A stretch of 64,000 nucleotides of DNA from Rhexocercosporidium sp. MPI-PUGE-AT-0058 (taxonomy: Eukaryota > Ascomycota > Leotiomycetes > Helotiales), in contig JAGTJL010000002.1 in the NCBI GenBank assembly GCA_020746875.1, positions 1,054,001-1,118,000 on the forward strand. The letters are read 5' to 3'. The notes under the pieces are model-generated. The model was not told the DNA's origin and ran no database searches. It saw only the letters and a list, made by a program, of their open reading frames with translations. Position 1 is the stretch's first letter, and every line of letters starts with the position of its first letter. The translations under genes were made by a program, and so were the position numbers. Positions 46,632 to 57,737 of the stretch are shown piece by piece.

Positions 46632-48079
46632 GTTTGCTCGTTGGGATCCTTGAAGGTGGTGGGAAGTTTGGGCGATACTTCGTGCAGCCTGGCTTGCTCG
46701 AGCTATGAATCTAATGAGCATATGCTTCTGGAGGAGAAGTAATGAAGAACGAAAGATGAAGAGGAAGGTGTAAGTGAGCGAAGCTTTTATCAAGTGAGAG
46801 AGTTCAACGGCCGAGGTGAGAGAGGGACATGTGTATTTTCTTCTGGTCTTGTGCTCAGCTGCTGGCTGGAGATTTTGATGTGTTGAGGCAGGCCAAGCTC
46901 ACTCTCGCGGACGCCCACCGAGGATGTCGGTCGAGCCGAACAGGGATTGGAATTGAATTGGCCCGCACTTGGCCGAAAGGGGATTAGGGCGGGGGATTGC
47001 TGGGCCCGATGGGACGAGTGCAAGCGGAACCATGAATTTAAACTTTTCTGTCACTTTTCTTGCATGTGAACGAGTCCTGAGGGGCAGAGAAGACATGAGG
47101 GCATCCGTACCTACTTTTAAGTAGGTACTGTTAGTGAGAGAGAGAGAGAACAAGGCAAGGAAGCGGGCCGGCCCCAGAAAAGCAATGCAGCATAATGACA
47201 GCTGCTCCGGGACTGGATCAATGATTGGCAGCCAGTTGAAGCCATTGTACTGTACCTACAAAATTACCTAATACAAACACGTGATATCCTCGGCTTTCCG
47301 CACCTGGATTGATAGGGATATTTTGAGGCTGGAAGTATTTATTCTTGAATTGCCAGATTGGATATTTGCTACACCTGAGTGTTCAAGACGGTAAAACGAC
47401 ACTAGGGGAGATAGACAGATGCAGAAGTAAACGTAAAAGAGAGAGTGTGCCAACTCACAAGCCACCTTCACTCTCCTAGTACTCTACCGCAATACCTCTA
47501 GGTACTGTACTGTTCGTTGCTTGGATATACAGTTGAGTGTGAGATCTAGAAAGCAAAGTAGCTAGCCGGTATAAAAGGCCTTAAATTCTACCTCCTTAAA
47601 TAAACAGCGGGAATCGAACAGAATAATACGAAGTAGAATGGTGAAACAGCACGGGCGGCCTCTGCAGGGGGTGCATTCTTCTGCTGTTCCTGGGAACTTC
47701 TGTACTATAATTATGACGTCGTTGTCCTCCATCCCACCTTTCCCACCTTTTCCCACCAATCTACCCAACCCAACCCTACCTTCCCTCCCGCCGCCAGGTC
47801 CAGCCTTTCTGCAGCGACTAACTAGCACTTTTATTTTCCTCCGTACCTTACCTTACCTTGCCTTACTTTACCTTACTCCCCCTACTGCCCCTACCTACTC
47901 GTAATGTCCTCACCGTCTTCAGCTTGTATCTGTTGATCAATCCCAGTCCCCAAAACCTCTTCTCTTTCCCCTCACATTTCACTATAGCTCCTTGAGCACA
48001 GGTCTTGCTCCAGCCAGGATTGACATCTGACCTCTCCCCATCTCCAGCATCCGGGAAGCTGCTAGAACCCCCACAACCA
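46632..48079. other. Divergent promoter region between GPD1 and the debranching enzyme gene
   Basis: No supported gene except the possible N-terminal extension of GPD1 (to 46793). Contains a GAGAGAGAGA run near 47137 and a pentanucleotide ACCTT/CCTTA tract at about 47840-47880, plus a pyrimidine-rich leader before 48080. Both flanking genes serve carbon metabolism, and sharing one 1.4 kb promoter may allow co-regulation (inferred). Confidence 0.45.
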
Positions 48080-51000
48080 ATGCCGCCGCAGACAATGGTG
48101 TCTAACGAAGTATATTTGCTCCCGTTGAAGGACGATGGGAGCCCCGATGTCCCTGGTGGATATATCTACCTGACCCCCAAGACTGCAGCCCCCCTCACTG
48201 TCCGCTTTGCAATTGAAGGCACATCCTCCATCTGCAGACATGGAAGCTTGTGGACCAATATTCCCGAGGATGGGGAGGATTTCCAAAGGAACAAGTTTCG
48301 AGAGTTCAAGTGAGTTGATTCAAATATGAGGGAGCTCGCGGACTGACAACTCTCAGATTAGAGCCTGATTTCAATCGAACCATCGAGATTTCCGTCACAA
48401 TCCATGGCGCAGGCTCATTTGCCTTCTATACCACCTACACACCCCTTCCCGAACTCTCCGAAACTAGCCAAAAGGCCCTCGAGCCTGCGAAGACCGAGAA
48501 ACACTATATCGATGTTGCTCCAAGACTCACTCTGGAGGGGAGGCAGATGCCTTTGGCGGCACTCTCAATCTTTTCCCTCATCTCCAAGTTCATGGGCAAA
48601 TACCCGATGGATTGGGAGAAGCATCTTCGGGGGATCAGTGAAAGAGGGTACAACATGATCCATTTCACACCGCTACAACATAGAGGATCATCGAATTCTC
48701 CATACAGCATATATGATCAACTTTCTTGGGATCCAGAATGTTTCCCCAATGGCGAGGCAGATATCAAGAAATTAGTTCGCACCATGGAGAAAGACCATGG
48801 CCTGCTTGGTTTGACAGATGTGGTTTGGAACCACACAGCTGACAATAGTAAATGGTTGCAAGAGCATCCGGAAGTCGGGTACAATGTTTCGACTGCGCCT
48901 TGGCTCCGAGCTGCATTGGAGTTGGATACAAAATTGCTAGAATTCAGCGATACCCTAGCATCGCAAGCTGTCGACATAAAGTCGGTTGATGAATTGCTAA
49001 AGATCATGGAGGGTATCAAGACGGATGTTATTGCCGAGTTGAAACTTTGGCAGTACTATGTCATTGACGTTGAACGTGATGCCGATGCTGCCGTTGAGTC
49101 CTGGGCCAAAGGAGACATCACATTTCCTGAGGGCGGCTTCGGAGGTTCCGATTTTGGTGGCTTGGAGACGATCAAGAACTCGACGCCTGCACAAATGGCT
49201 CAATTCTTGACGAAGAAGGGATTGCTCAATACCGAAAGACTGGGTGAGCGGTACAGGAGAGCAACTGATCCCCGAGTTGCTGCTGCTTTGATCACGGCCA
49301 TTTATGGCCGCTTTGGGGGAGATACTTCCGACGGCGCAGATCGGGCTGCCGTGCGAAGCAAATTAACAGGCGTACTTGACGAGGTCAACCTCCCTCTCTA
49401 CCAAGAGTACGATAAAGATGTGGCCGAAATCCTCGACCAGCTTTTCAATCGGATAAAGTATGTTCGGCTTGACGATCACGGGCCAAAACTTGGCCCAATC
49501 ACCAAGAAAAGTCCCATCATCGAATCCTATTTCACCAGATTGCCAAAGAATTCGATCACTGCCAAGCACAACCAGGAGGATCTCGCCTTGGTAAACAATG
49601 GATGGATCTGGGCCTCTAACGCCTTGATTGACAATGCAGGCCCAGACTCCCGTTCATACCTTCGTCGAGAAGTGATTGTCTGGGGTGATTGTGTCAAGCT
49701 TCGATATGGTAAGGGTCCAGAGGACAGCCCGTACCTGTGGGATCACATGGCCAGATACACTCGTCTGACTGCCAAGTATTTCACTGGAATCAGAATTGAC
49801 AATTGTCATTCGACCCCAATCCACGTGGCGGAATACCTCTTGGACGAGGCTCGCCGGGTCCGCCCGAACCTCTTTGTGGTTGCTGAGTTGTTCACTGGAT
49901 CTGAGGAGATGGACTACGTTTTTGTGAAGCGACTTGGAATCAGTTCATTGATCCGAGAGGCTATGCAAGCTTGGGGAACTGGCGAGCTCAGTAGGCTTGT
50001 TCATCGACATGGTGGTCGTCCTATCGGCAGTTTCGAGGTAGATGAAATCTCTTCGGAGCCGAAGGGTGCTTTGCCTACCTCGCCCACCTCACCTGGGAAA
50101 TCGAATGGACAGCCCAAGCGAGAGATCATTCGCCGGATCAAACAGACTCCAGTCCACGCGCTGTTCATGGATTGTACCCATGACAATGAGGTGCCAGCTC
50201 AGAAGCGCGATGCGCGCGACACTTTGCCTAATGCAGCATTGGTCAACATGTGCGCTAGTGCAACTGGAAGTGTGATGGGCTATGACGAAGTCTATCCCAA
50301 ACTCATCGACCTCGTCTCGGAGACTCGATTGTACACCTCTGAATCCTCGGAGAAGCACGTCGAAGTTGGTGGTGGTGAAGGTGGCATTGGCGGTATCAAG
50401 AAACTTCTGAACCAAATCCACACGCTCATGGGCAAGGATGGCTACGATGAGACTCATATCCATCACGAGGATGAGTACATTACTGTTCACCGAGTCCATC
50501 CTGAGTCGAGAAAAGGTTACTTCCTCATCGCCCACACTGCTTTCCCCGGCTATGGTAACGGCAATGGCAATTTCAGCCCTGTTCACCTGGGTGGTACCAA
50601 GGCTAGACATCTAGGAAGCTGGATGCTCGAGGTTGATACCAGTGAAGAGGCCAAGAAGGCCGTAATGGACGACAAGAAATTCTTGAAAGGACTCCCAAGT
50701 AAAGTCATTGACTTGCCTGGGATTCGAATGGAGGCCAAGTCCGATGAAACCGTCATCTCTGTTCGTGACAAGTTTCCACCTGGAAGTATTGCACTTTTCG
50801 AAACTTGGATCCCGGAAGCGGAACACTCGAGCGGTCTCGATGTCTATGTCACCTCAGGAGCAAAAGCCGCCTTTGCAGAAGTGGATTTAATCGACCTCAA
50901 CCTTGTTTTGTATCGTTGTGAAGCAGAGGAACTAGATTCTAGCGATGGTAAAGACGGGGTTTATGAAATTCCCGGACATGGCAAGCTAGTGTATGCTGGT

Positions 51001-52869
51001 TTGCAGGGATTCTGGAGTGTGTTGAAAAACATCATCCAGGACAACGATCTCGCACATCCTCTATGCCAGCATTTACGAAATGGTCAATGGCCACTTGACT
51101 ACATCTATGGACGACTCGAGAGAATTTCCTCCAAATCTGGCTTCGAACGACTGTTGAAAGTGGCTACTTGGATGAAAGAGCGATTCGATGCCATCAGAAA
51201 ATTGCCAAGCTTCTTACTTCCCCGATACTTCGGGCTTGTCATCAGGACTGCTTACACCGCAGCCTGGAATCGAGGGTTAGCGCTGATGAACGAGAATGTG
51301 CGAAAAGGACAGTGGTTCTTGCAAGATCTTGCCATGGTCAGCATTCAACAGACCGGATACGTCAAGTCAGCGTCCCTGTACCCAAAGAAGGAAATCCCGT
51401 CGCTCGCCGCTGGCCTTCCTCATTTTGCAGTATCATGGGCTCGTTGTTGGGGCCGAGATGTCTTTATATCTGCCAGAGGCTTGTTCCTGGGTACTGGCCG
51501 TTATGAGGAATGTAAGGAGCACATTTTTGCCTTCGCAAGCGTTATGAAACATGGCATGGTTCCCAATCTCCTCTCGAGTGGAACCAATCCTCGATATAAT
51601 GCTCGGGATGCCATCTGGTTCATGCTTCAGACAATTCAAGATTACACCAAGATTGTTCCAAACGGTCTCGCGATCTTGAAAGAGAAGATCCCTCGTCGTT
51701 TTCTCCCGTATGATGACACATACTTTGGCGTCGATGATCCTCGAGCATACTCAAAATCGTCAACACTTGAGGATATTATTCAGGAGGCAATGCAAAGACA
51801 CGCCACTGGAATGTCTTTCCGGGAGGCTAACGCTGGTCCCGGCTTGGACATGCAGATGAGCTCGGCTGGTTTCCAACAAAACATCGAGGTTGACTGGACG
51901 AATGGTCTCATCTTTGGTGGTAACCAGAACAACTGCGGGACATGGATGGACAAAATGGGAGAGTCCGCTACAGCGAATAGCAAGGGTGTCCCTGGAACTC
52001 CGCGCGACGGTTCTGCCATCGAAATTGCGGGCTTGCTGTATAGCACTCTTGTGTGGATCTCGGACTTGCACAACGAGGGCAAATACAAATATGCCGGAGT
52101 CAGCACATCGTCGCCAAGTTTGAAAGTCATTACCTTTGCCGACTGGGCATCTCGCATAAAGGCCAATTTCGAGAAATGCTACTTCGTGCCTCTGGATGCC
52201 AAGGATGACAAGAACTACGACGTCAATACTGCGATCGTCAACCGTCGCGGTATCTACAAAGATTTGTACAAGAGCGGCAAGGAATATGAAGACTACCAAC
52301 TTCGCCCCAACTTCCCCATTGCGATGACCGTCGCACCTGATCTCTTCGACCCCAAGCACGCTCTCCACGCCCTCACAGTGGCTGACAAAGTTTTACGCGG
52401 ACCTACCGGAATGGCAACTCTTGACCCAGCAGATCTCAATTACCGCCCATATTACAACAATTCCGAAGATTCGACCGACTTCGCGACCTCCAAGGGGCGC
52501 AATTACCATCAAGGTCCTGAATGGCTCTGGCCCACAGGGTTCTTCTTGAGAGCTCTTTTGAAATTTGATCTCATGCGCAAGAAGACCCCACAAGACCGGA
52601 CAGAGAGTTTCCAGCAGATTACGAGGAGGTTGGCGGGGTGCAAGGTTGCTATCAAGGAGAGTCCTTGGGCGGGGTTGACGGAGCTGACAAATAAGAATGG
52701 GGAATTCTGTGGTGATTCGGTGAGTTTGGGCTTGATACACTTGTGCGAAAGAAGATGTGCTAATATGTTGTGTTTGTAGTCACCAACTCAGGCTTGGAGT
52801 GCAGGCTGCTTGATTGATCTTTATCATGATGCTGCGCAGTACGATGTCTCGCAGCTGTCGAGGGATTGA
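48080..52869 (+). CDS. GDB1: Glycogen debranching enzyme (4-alpha-glucanotransferase / amylo-1,6-glucosidase)
   Basis: Three exons, 48080-48309, 48357-52719 and 52780-52869, in frame, giving 1560 aa, the usual size. It moves maltosyl/maltotriosyl units from a limit branch, then hydrolyses the remaining alpha-1,6 glucose, in the cytosol. Seen: N-terminal beta domain; YNMIHFTPLQHRGSSNSPYS; GLTDVVWNHTADNS; the GH13-type nucleophile in FTGIRIDNCHSTP (about Asp558); acid/base Glu in VVAELFTGSEEM (about Glu587); FMDCTHDNEVP (about Asp686); and in the C-terminal GH133 half SWARCWGRDVFISARGLFLG, LLSSGTNPRYNARDA, TNGLIFGGNQNNCGTWMDKM and GPEWLWPTGFFLRA. The last exon supplies the closing SPTQAWSAGCLIDLYHDAA. 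The start could instead be the ATG at 48095. Confidence 0.96.
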
Positions 52870-53361
52870 AAACGATGAGGTTGGAATGGCATAAAGGACG
52901 TATAGATACCAAATTTGGCCGACGCAATGACTAGCTGCTAGATGGCATACAGGACAGAGCTGAGCAGACTAATAGAGTAGGATGAGAGAAAATATGTTTC
53001 ATGACGTATACGAATATGATAGTTTTGGGCTTTGGGTTTTCGGTCTCGGGATTCTGGGAGAGAGGGTGCTATTATTCAAACGGCTGTTGTGGTGGATGAA
53101 GGGAGAGGCGGTGGAAGGCCGAGACGAAGATTGAGGTTTTGTTGAAAGGGATGGGGTGAGAAGATGACGGCGTTCCACAGTAGATCAACTGTATGAGGAA
53201 TGAATGAAAAGCATCATTGCCCTGGTTATCCTACCTGAATGATCAACTCCCCTAGCTGTACCGTAGGAGCAGTTGATTCTGTTTTTACCTTGTGTTTTAG
53301 TTGGAACTGGTATATGATAAGTTGTTATTTGGGTCATGACAAGCGAGCAAGTCTCCCGAAG
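52870..53361. other. 3' flank of GDB1 up to the transposon
   Basis: Normal-composition sequence with no supported gene. It ends at the TA target site of the transposon. Confidence 0.45.
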
Positions 53362-53363
53362 TA

Positions 53364-55197
53364 ACGTCTAACCCCCCCATCCCGACCACCCCCCCATTCC
53401 GACCACCCTCGCTTAACTCACCGCCACTCTTACCTACCAACTTAAATAATTAATTACTCTTCCATTCTCTAATCAATTCTCTTTAAATTTGGAATTCGCA
53501 TTGTTTTCATCATGAAGCCTGAATATACTGAGTATGATATCATGTGTGCGCTTAAGGAGGTCGCAAATAGTAAGTCTTTACGGAAGGCAGCGCTTGAGTG
53601 GGGTGTTCCAAGGTCTACCCTTTATGGCCGCAACAAAAAGGTTCTACTACATCAGGAGGCCGCTAGTCATTTGCAGAGGCTACCTACAGTAGTAGAGAAT
53701 CGATTAAGTAATTAGGTGCTTATTCAAGAGTCTCTTAGTCGTGGAGTTACGCATACATAAATCAAGATTTTTAGCCAAAGGCTTTTAGCTCTTCAAGGGG
53801 ACCACCGACCACTCGGAAAACACTAGATGTCTCGTTTTTTAGCACGGAATCTTATTCTAAAGACCAAGAGGCAGATATACGTCGATTCTGCACGTATTAA
53901 TAGCGCTTGTTCCGAAGTTATTCGACTTTAGTTCTAAAAACTAGAGATCCCGGCTATCAAAGCTATTCTAGCTAATCAGCGATGGAATATAGACGAAACT
54001 GGCGTTATAGAAAGTTATAGCCTTAATGGATTAGTTATAAGGCACGCAGAAAAGCGCAAGGTTCAAGGGAAACAGCCAGGTTCACGTGCATGGACGATAA
54101 TCATTAAGTATATCTCTACTACGGGGGTTTCTACGCAACTTACAATAATTTACAAGGGAAAATCGGTCCAACAACAGTAGTTCCCGTCTCAATTAGACGT
54201 ATTCAATAAATAGCACTTCACTGCAACCGATAATAGGTGGACAACTGATAATACGGCTTTAGAGTAGCTAGAAAAGGTATTTATTCCTCAGACGGAACCA
54301 CATGATCATTCTACAAGATTCCTTATTTTAAACGGCCATGAGAGCCACGAAATTACGGAATTCCTTTAGAAGTGCCTTAAGTATAATATATATGTGTTAT
54401 TTTTACTTATACATACGTCTTACGTCTTATAACCTTTGGATTTATTGATTTTCTCGGTCTTAAAGCGTGCCTACCGGAAAGAGCTTCAAAAATTGAGTTC
54501 ATTACTCGATTCTACTCTAATTAGTAAACGCAATTTCCTTATCTGCTACCAGAAAGCACGTCAAGAGAGTATTACCCTTTCTAATATTAAGGCTGGTTAG
54601 AGAAGTAGCAGATTATAGCCGGTATCCGTAGCTAAGCTATTAATAAGTCCTTTGCTATTAGAAAATAGTAATAAATCGACAAATCTATCTCTTCCAAAGC
54701 CTCAAGAGACGCTAATACTACCTCCAGAAGCTTCTACTTCTTTAGATCAGTTCTTTACGCCTAAAACTAAGAGAGATATCTATTTACAGATGCGTACCTT
54801 AGCAGGCGAGTTATATAATCAATTTCTAATATAATGTTTGCTCTTTAGGAAGGTTTTAAAAGGCATTAATAAGAAGGATTACGAATTAGGGAAGGCAAAT
54901 ATGAAGATTAGAGAGCTAGAAGAGAGGTTAAAGCAGTTAAGGCTAAGGAAAAAACGGAAAGTTCAAACTAATCCAAATTCTAAGTTTGTAACAACACGTG
55001 TTATTCGGGAGGCTCAAATTGCAGCTAGAGAACGCCAAATTACACCAGTAGAATTGGAATCAGAAGGAGAATCAGATTCTATAGTTTCATATATAGAAGT
55101 TAAGGCAATATAGAGTTATTAACTCCTAAATAAAAAGTGCTGGAATTAAGCGAGGTGGTCGGAATGGGGGGGTGGTCGGAATGGGGGGGTTAGACGT
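53364..55197 (+). mobile_element. pogo/Fot1-like DNA transposon copy 2 (dead)
   Basis: An 1834 bp element with TA duplications at 53362-53363 and 55198-55199. Terminal inverted repeats of about 51 bp (53364-53415 and 55147-55197) each contain two tandem copies of a CCCCCCCATTCCGACCAC motif. Apart from one transition and one inserted C, the two ends match. It holds a single transposase frame, described separately. Length, internal order and TIR design match copy 1 at 7959-9789, but the TIR motif itself differs (CCGACCA against CCGCCCA), so these may be sister families. Confidence 0.9.
53512..55113 (+). pseudogene. Transposase relic, pogo/Fot1 type (HTH_psq + DDE)
   Basis: One frame without any frameshift from ATG 53512 to the stop at 55113 (534 codons), interrupted by about ten stops of the TAA/TAG kind. 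The N-terminus is a Psq helix-turn-helix that binds the TIRs (KSLRKAALEWGVPRSTLYGR). The catalytic core follows: NIDETGVIESYSLNG with the first Asp (near 53990); LILNGHESHEITEFL near 54330, where the second acidic residue (normally LILDGHGSH) is Asn; LIFSVLKRAYRKELQKL near 54450. The C-terminus is a basic coiled coil (KANMKIRELEERLKQLRLRK). Stops at Gln codons and Asp-to-Asn fit G:C to A:T change by RIP. The enzyme cannot be active. Confidence 0.88.
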
Positions 55198-55199
55198 TA

Positions 55200-56052
55200 A
55201 AGTAACGGAACATCTCGGATGTCGTACTAATACCACACTATCAAGGAAGCATAGAAATCTACGGACTCGGTGCATGTTCTTCAATTCACTCTCTTCTTCT
55301 CCCCACAGGAAGCTAGATTTGCGATTGTCTTATGTACAGTAGGGATAGCATCATGGCGCAGGGCCTAATAGAAACCGGAAATATGGCCGGGATGGTACTA
55401 CTTCGCATCCGTCAACTGCTTCTAGACTCGTACATGGGTTTGAATTCACACATGCTGTAAGTGTAATTTAATCTGGAAATCCACCATAGCAGCGAGATTG
55501 GAGAACACAGCTAACGGAATTAATTGGCAAAGACCTTTCTATCTGACCCTCATCGGCTAGTGCAACTCTGGACATACGAGATGAGCAACGACGAGCACAA
55601 TGAAATACTTTTCCTGATTTTGGCCACCGCGGATACTGTAACTAGGGGATTTTCTGAGAGAGAGAAGAGCGAAGATGTACAGATATGCGTTCTGGTGATT
55701 ACCAGTGTCAAGGTCTATTTCTAAGTGGCTTTCCTTCTATGCTAATACTTTGCGTGTTTACGTATAGATGATTGCGGAAAATAGAGGAAGTGGTCGAGAG
55801 TTTGGGAAGCTTGAGACTAAGTTACTGAGAAGGGTCCAGCATGTATTTCCTAAAATCAAAATACTGCTATCGATTGGCTTGTGAACGTTATGTATTGCGT
55901 TTTCTCCTCCCGGGATCCTGATTCATTCACGGTTAAATGATCATCGACGTCCATCTCCAATCCATCTCATTCATGCCCTCCCTCCTTCCCCTTGCCCCCC
56001 TTCCTCTTGCCCCCCTTCCCCGCGACATCGAATCTCTCTCCCTCTGTCTCGC
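55200..56052. other. Intergenic, no supported gene
   Basis: Normal composition. One 66-codon plus-strand frame (55524-55724) has no domain. Near 55975-56020 a CTTCCCCTTGCCCCC motif is repeated twice in a pyrimidine-rich tract close to the 3' end of the secreted-protein gene. Confidence 0.4.
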
Positions 56053-56373
56053 TCAGACTTCACAACATGTGAAAGTCTGCCAGCATCCATTGCCAGGCAG
56101 CTTGTTTGCACAAGCCACCTCATTCGCCATAGTTACATTATCGTAATTAGGCATCGTGCCGATGGCACAGACACTATCCGGCATACCGCTGCAGAAGAGA
56201 TTGTCTCCTGTGTAGCAGGTGGAGTAGTAGCTGCCAGATCGATCGTAGCAGGCTTTTTCATCATCGCGGGGGCCCACCTCTCCTCCGGTTGGGGCTGGGG
56301 CACCTGCGCCCGGAGCTGCGGATACCGTGGTGATGGCCATGATGGCAGCAGTGAGGAGGCTTGTGAATTGCAT
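56053..56373 (-). CDS. Small secreted eight-cysteine protein (effector-like)
   Basis: A single exon of 106 aa. Residues 1-19 are a clear signal peptide (MQFTSLLTAAIMAITTVSA). A short Pro/Gly/Ala linker follows (APGAGAPAPTGGEVG), then a compact domain with eight Cys in the order ACYD, STCYT, LFCSG, VCAIG, ACANK, GCWQ, TCCE, consistent with four disulfides. Length and Cys count suit fungal secreted effectors or surface proteins, but it lacks the hydrophobin Cys spacing (no CC doublet in the middle) and the CFEM pattern. It has one possible N-glycosylation site (NVT). It lies about 0.9 kb from a transposon, a common setting for such genes. Function unknown. Confidence 0.75.
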   Translation of the reverse strand: MQFTSLLTAAIMAITTVSAAPGAGAPAPTGGEVGPRDDEKACYDRSGSYYSTCYTGDNLFCSGMPDSVCAIGTMPNYDNVTMANEVACANKLPGNGCWQTFTCCEV

Positions 56374-57401
56374 GTTGACCGTTGTTTGATTTTCTTGATG
56401 AGGGGAGGCTGGTGAAGATTGAGATGGCGAGTTGTGGCTTTGGAGGAAGATGGATGACTGACTGAATGATTGATCGGTGGATGTAAATGAAACTTCAAGT
56501 ACCTCTTGTGAAGATATAGTCGTAATATATAACCATCTGAATGGCGAAGCCTTCCGACCTACCTGATCAAAAACCTACATTTGACCTCCTGTCGCCAATA
56601 AATTGCGCCAATTCAGCTTTACATGGGGTGAACTTTCTGTGTGGACTTTTTAACCTTAAGAGAGTTTAACCTAAAAGTGAAACTAAAATAAGCAGATAGA
56701 AAGAGCTGTACCGTGTGCATAACGTAAGTAAACAAATTTCGCTGAATAAATTCCGTCGCTGAATTGAGCTTAATGGCTGGTCAAGATCATTCCTATCGCA
56801 TTTCGCGATATTAGTTCGTGAAACTGCTGCACTGGAAAGCTACCAGTATCGTTACAGCTAGATAGTCAGTTGGAACTTACCTTATTTTTTTTCAACCCGA
56901 GATCTTACAGAAGCTGTCACAGGTTGAAAATACGGCTTGTAATCAGCCACAATTGGTCGAGCAAATTTTGACCTTGCATTACGTTTGCTTTCCTTAGTCT
57001 CATTTTTTCGCATGGTAAATTCACTTTATGTCATACGCGATACTTTAGAATCTGCGCATCCTTCGTATCCCCCCAAAAATCTGTTGAGATTACTGCCTGG
57101 TTGTTCGTTGCTGTTTTAATATGTTATGTTCTTAATAACACGCATGATTTTAACTCTAAATCTTAATTCTGCGATAAATGCCCCATGAACTACCGGCATG
57201 CTGTTGCTAGCCTTGCATTGCTTATCCGCGAATAGGGACAATAAACTGTGGAAACCCCGCCTTGTGAAGTCTAAAATAGTCCATCACTCTACCAATTTTG
57301 GTATTTAGAGCTGCGCAACGAGACTATGAACCTTACCAGCCCAAGCAAATTTTGATCTTCCACCAACGATCTCTGCATACTTTCCATAAAGTTTCAGGAA
57401 T
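56374..57401. other. Intergenic, no supported gene
   Basis: Upstream flank of the cysteine-rich gene. Somewhat AT-rich. No domain, repeat or RNA gene is recognised. Confidence 0.4.
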
Positions 57402-57737
57402 TCAGCCTTGTACTACTTGTGGGATCGGAGACCACCACTCTCCGGTAAAAGCTTGAAGGCGTAGCTTTGCCAGAAATGGGTGGTCTACGACCCCCCAGTT
57501 AACGACTTCTTGGACGCAGTCAACCTCCACCTCCCTTCTTAAAATGGTATCTTTGACACGAATCAAAATTATCTTCTTAGCTGTATCGTCATATTCTCTA
57601 CCGGCATTCGGTCTAGGCCAGTGATTGAAAGCATAGCCTACATGTACAGTACTGTACAAGTAAGCCGATCTCACAAACAGATGCCATTTCATTTTATCGA
57701 AAGAACTCATATCCAAAACACCCGCCAGAAGATTCAT
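57402..57737 (-). CDS. Hypothetical protein, 111 aa
   Basis: A minus-strand frame from ATG 57737 with a mostly charged, soluble product (NHWPRPNAGREYDDTAKKII, then RVKDTILRREVEVD). No domain is recognised, and there is no signal peptide or TM. The codon texture is plausible for a gene or for a remnant exon, but no splice partners were found. Kept only because the amino-acid pattern is less random than that of nearby frames. Confidence 0.22.
   Translation of the reverse strand: MNLLAGVLDMSSFDKMKWHLFVRSAYLYSTVHVGYAFNHWPRPNAGREYDDTAKKIILIRVKDTILRREVEVDCVQEVVNWGVVDHPFLAKLRLQAFTGEWWSPIPQVVQG

Noticed and set aside
47638..47904. Plus-strand frame of 88 codons before the debranching enzyme gene
   Set aside because: Pro/Leu-rich product of a pyrimidine-rich leader and CCTTA tract; more likely promoter or untranslated sequence.
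51760..52368. Minus-strand frame of 202 codons inside the debranching enzyme gene
   Set aside because: It lies fully inside a strongly supported exon and has no domain of its own.
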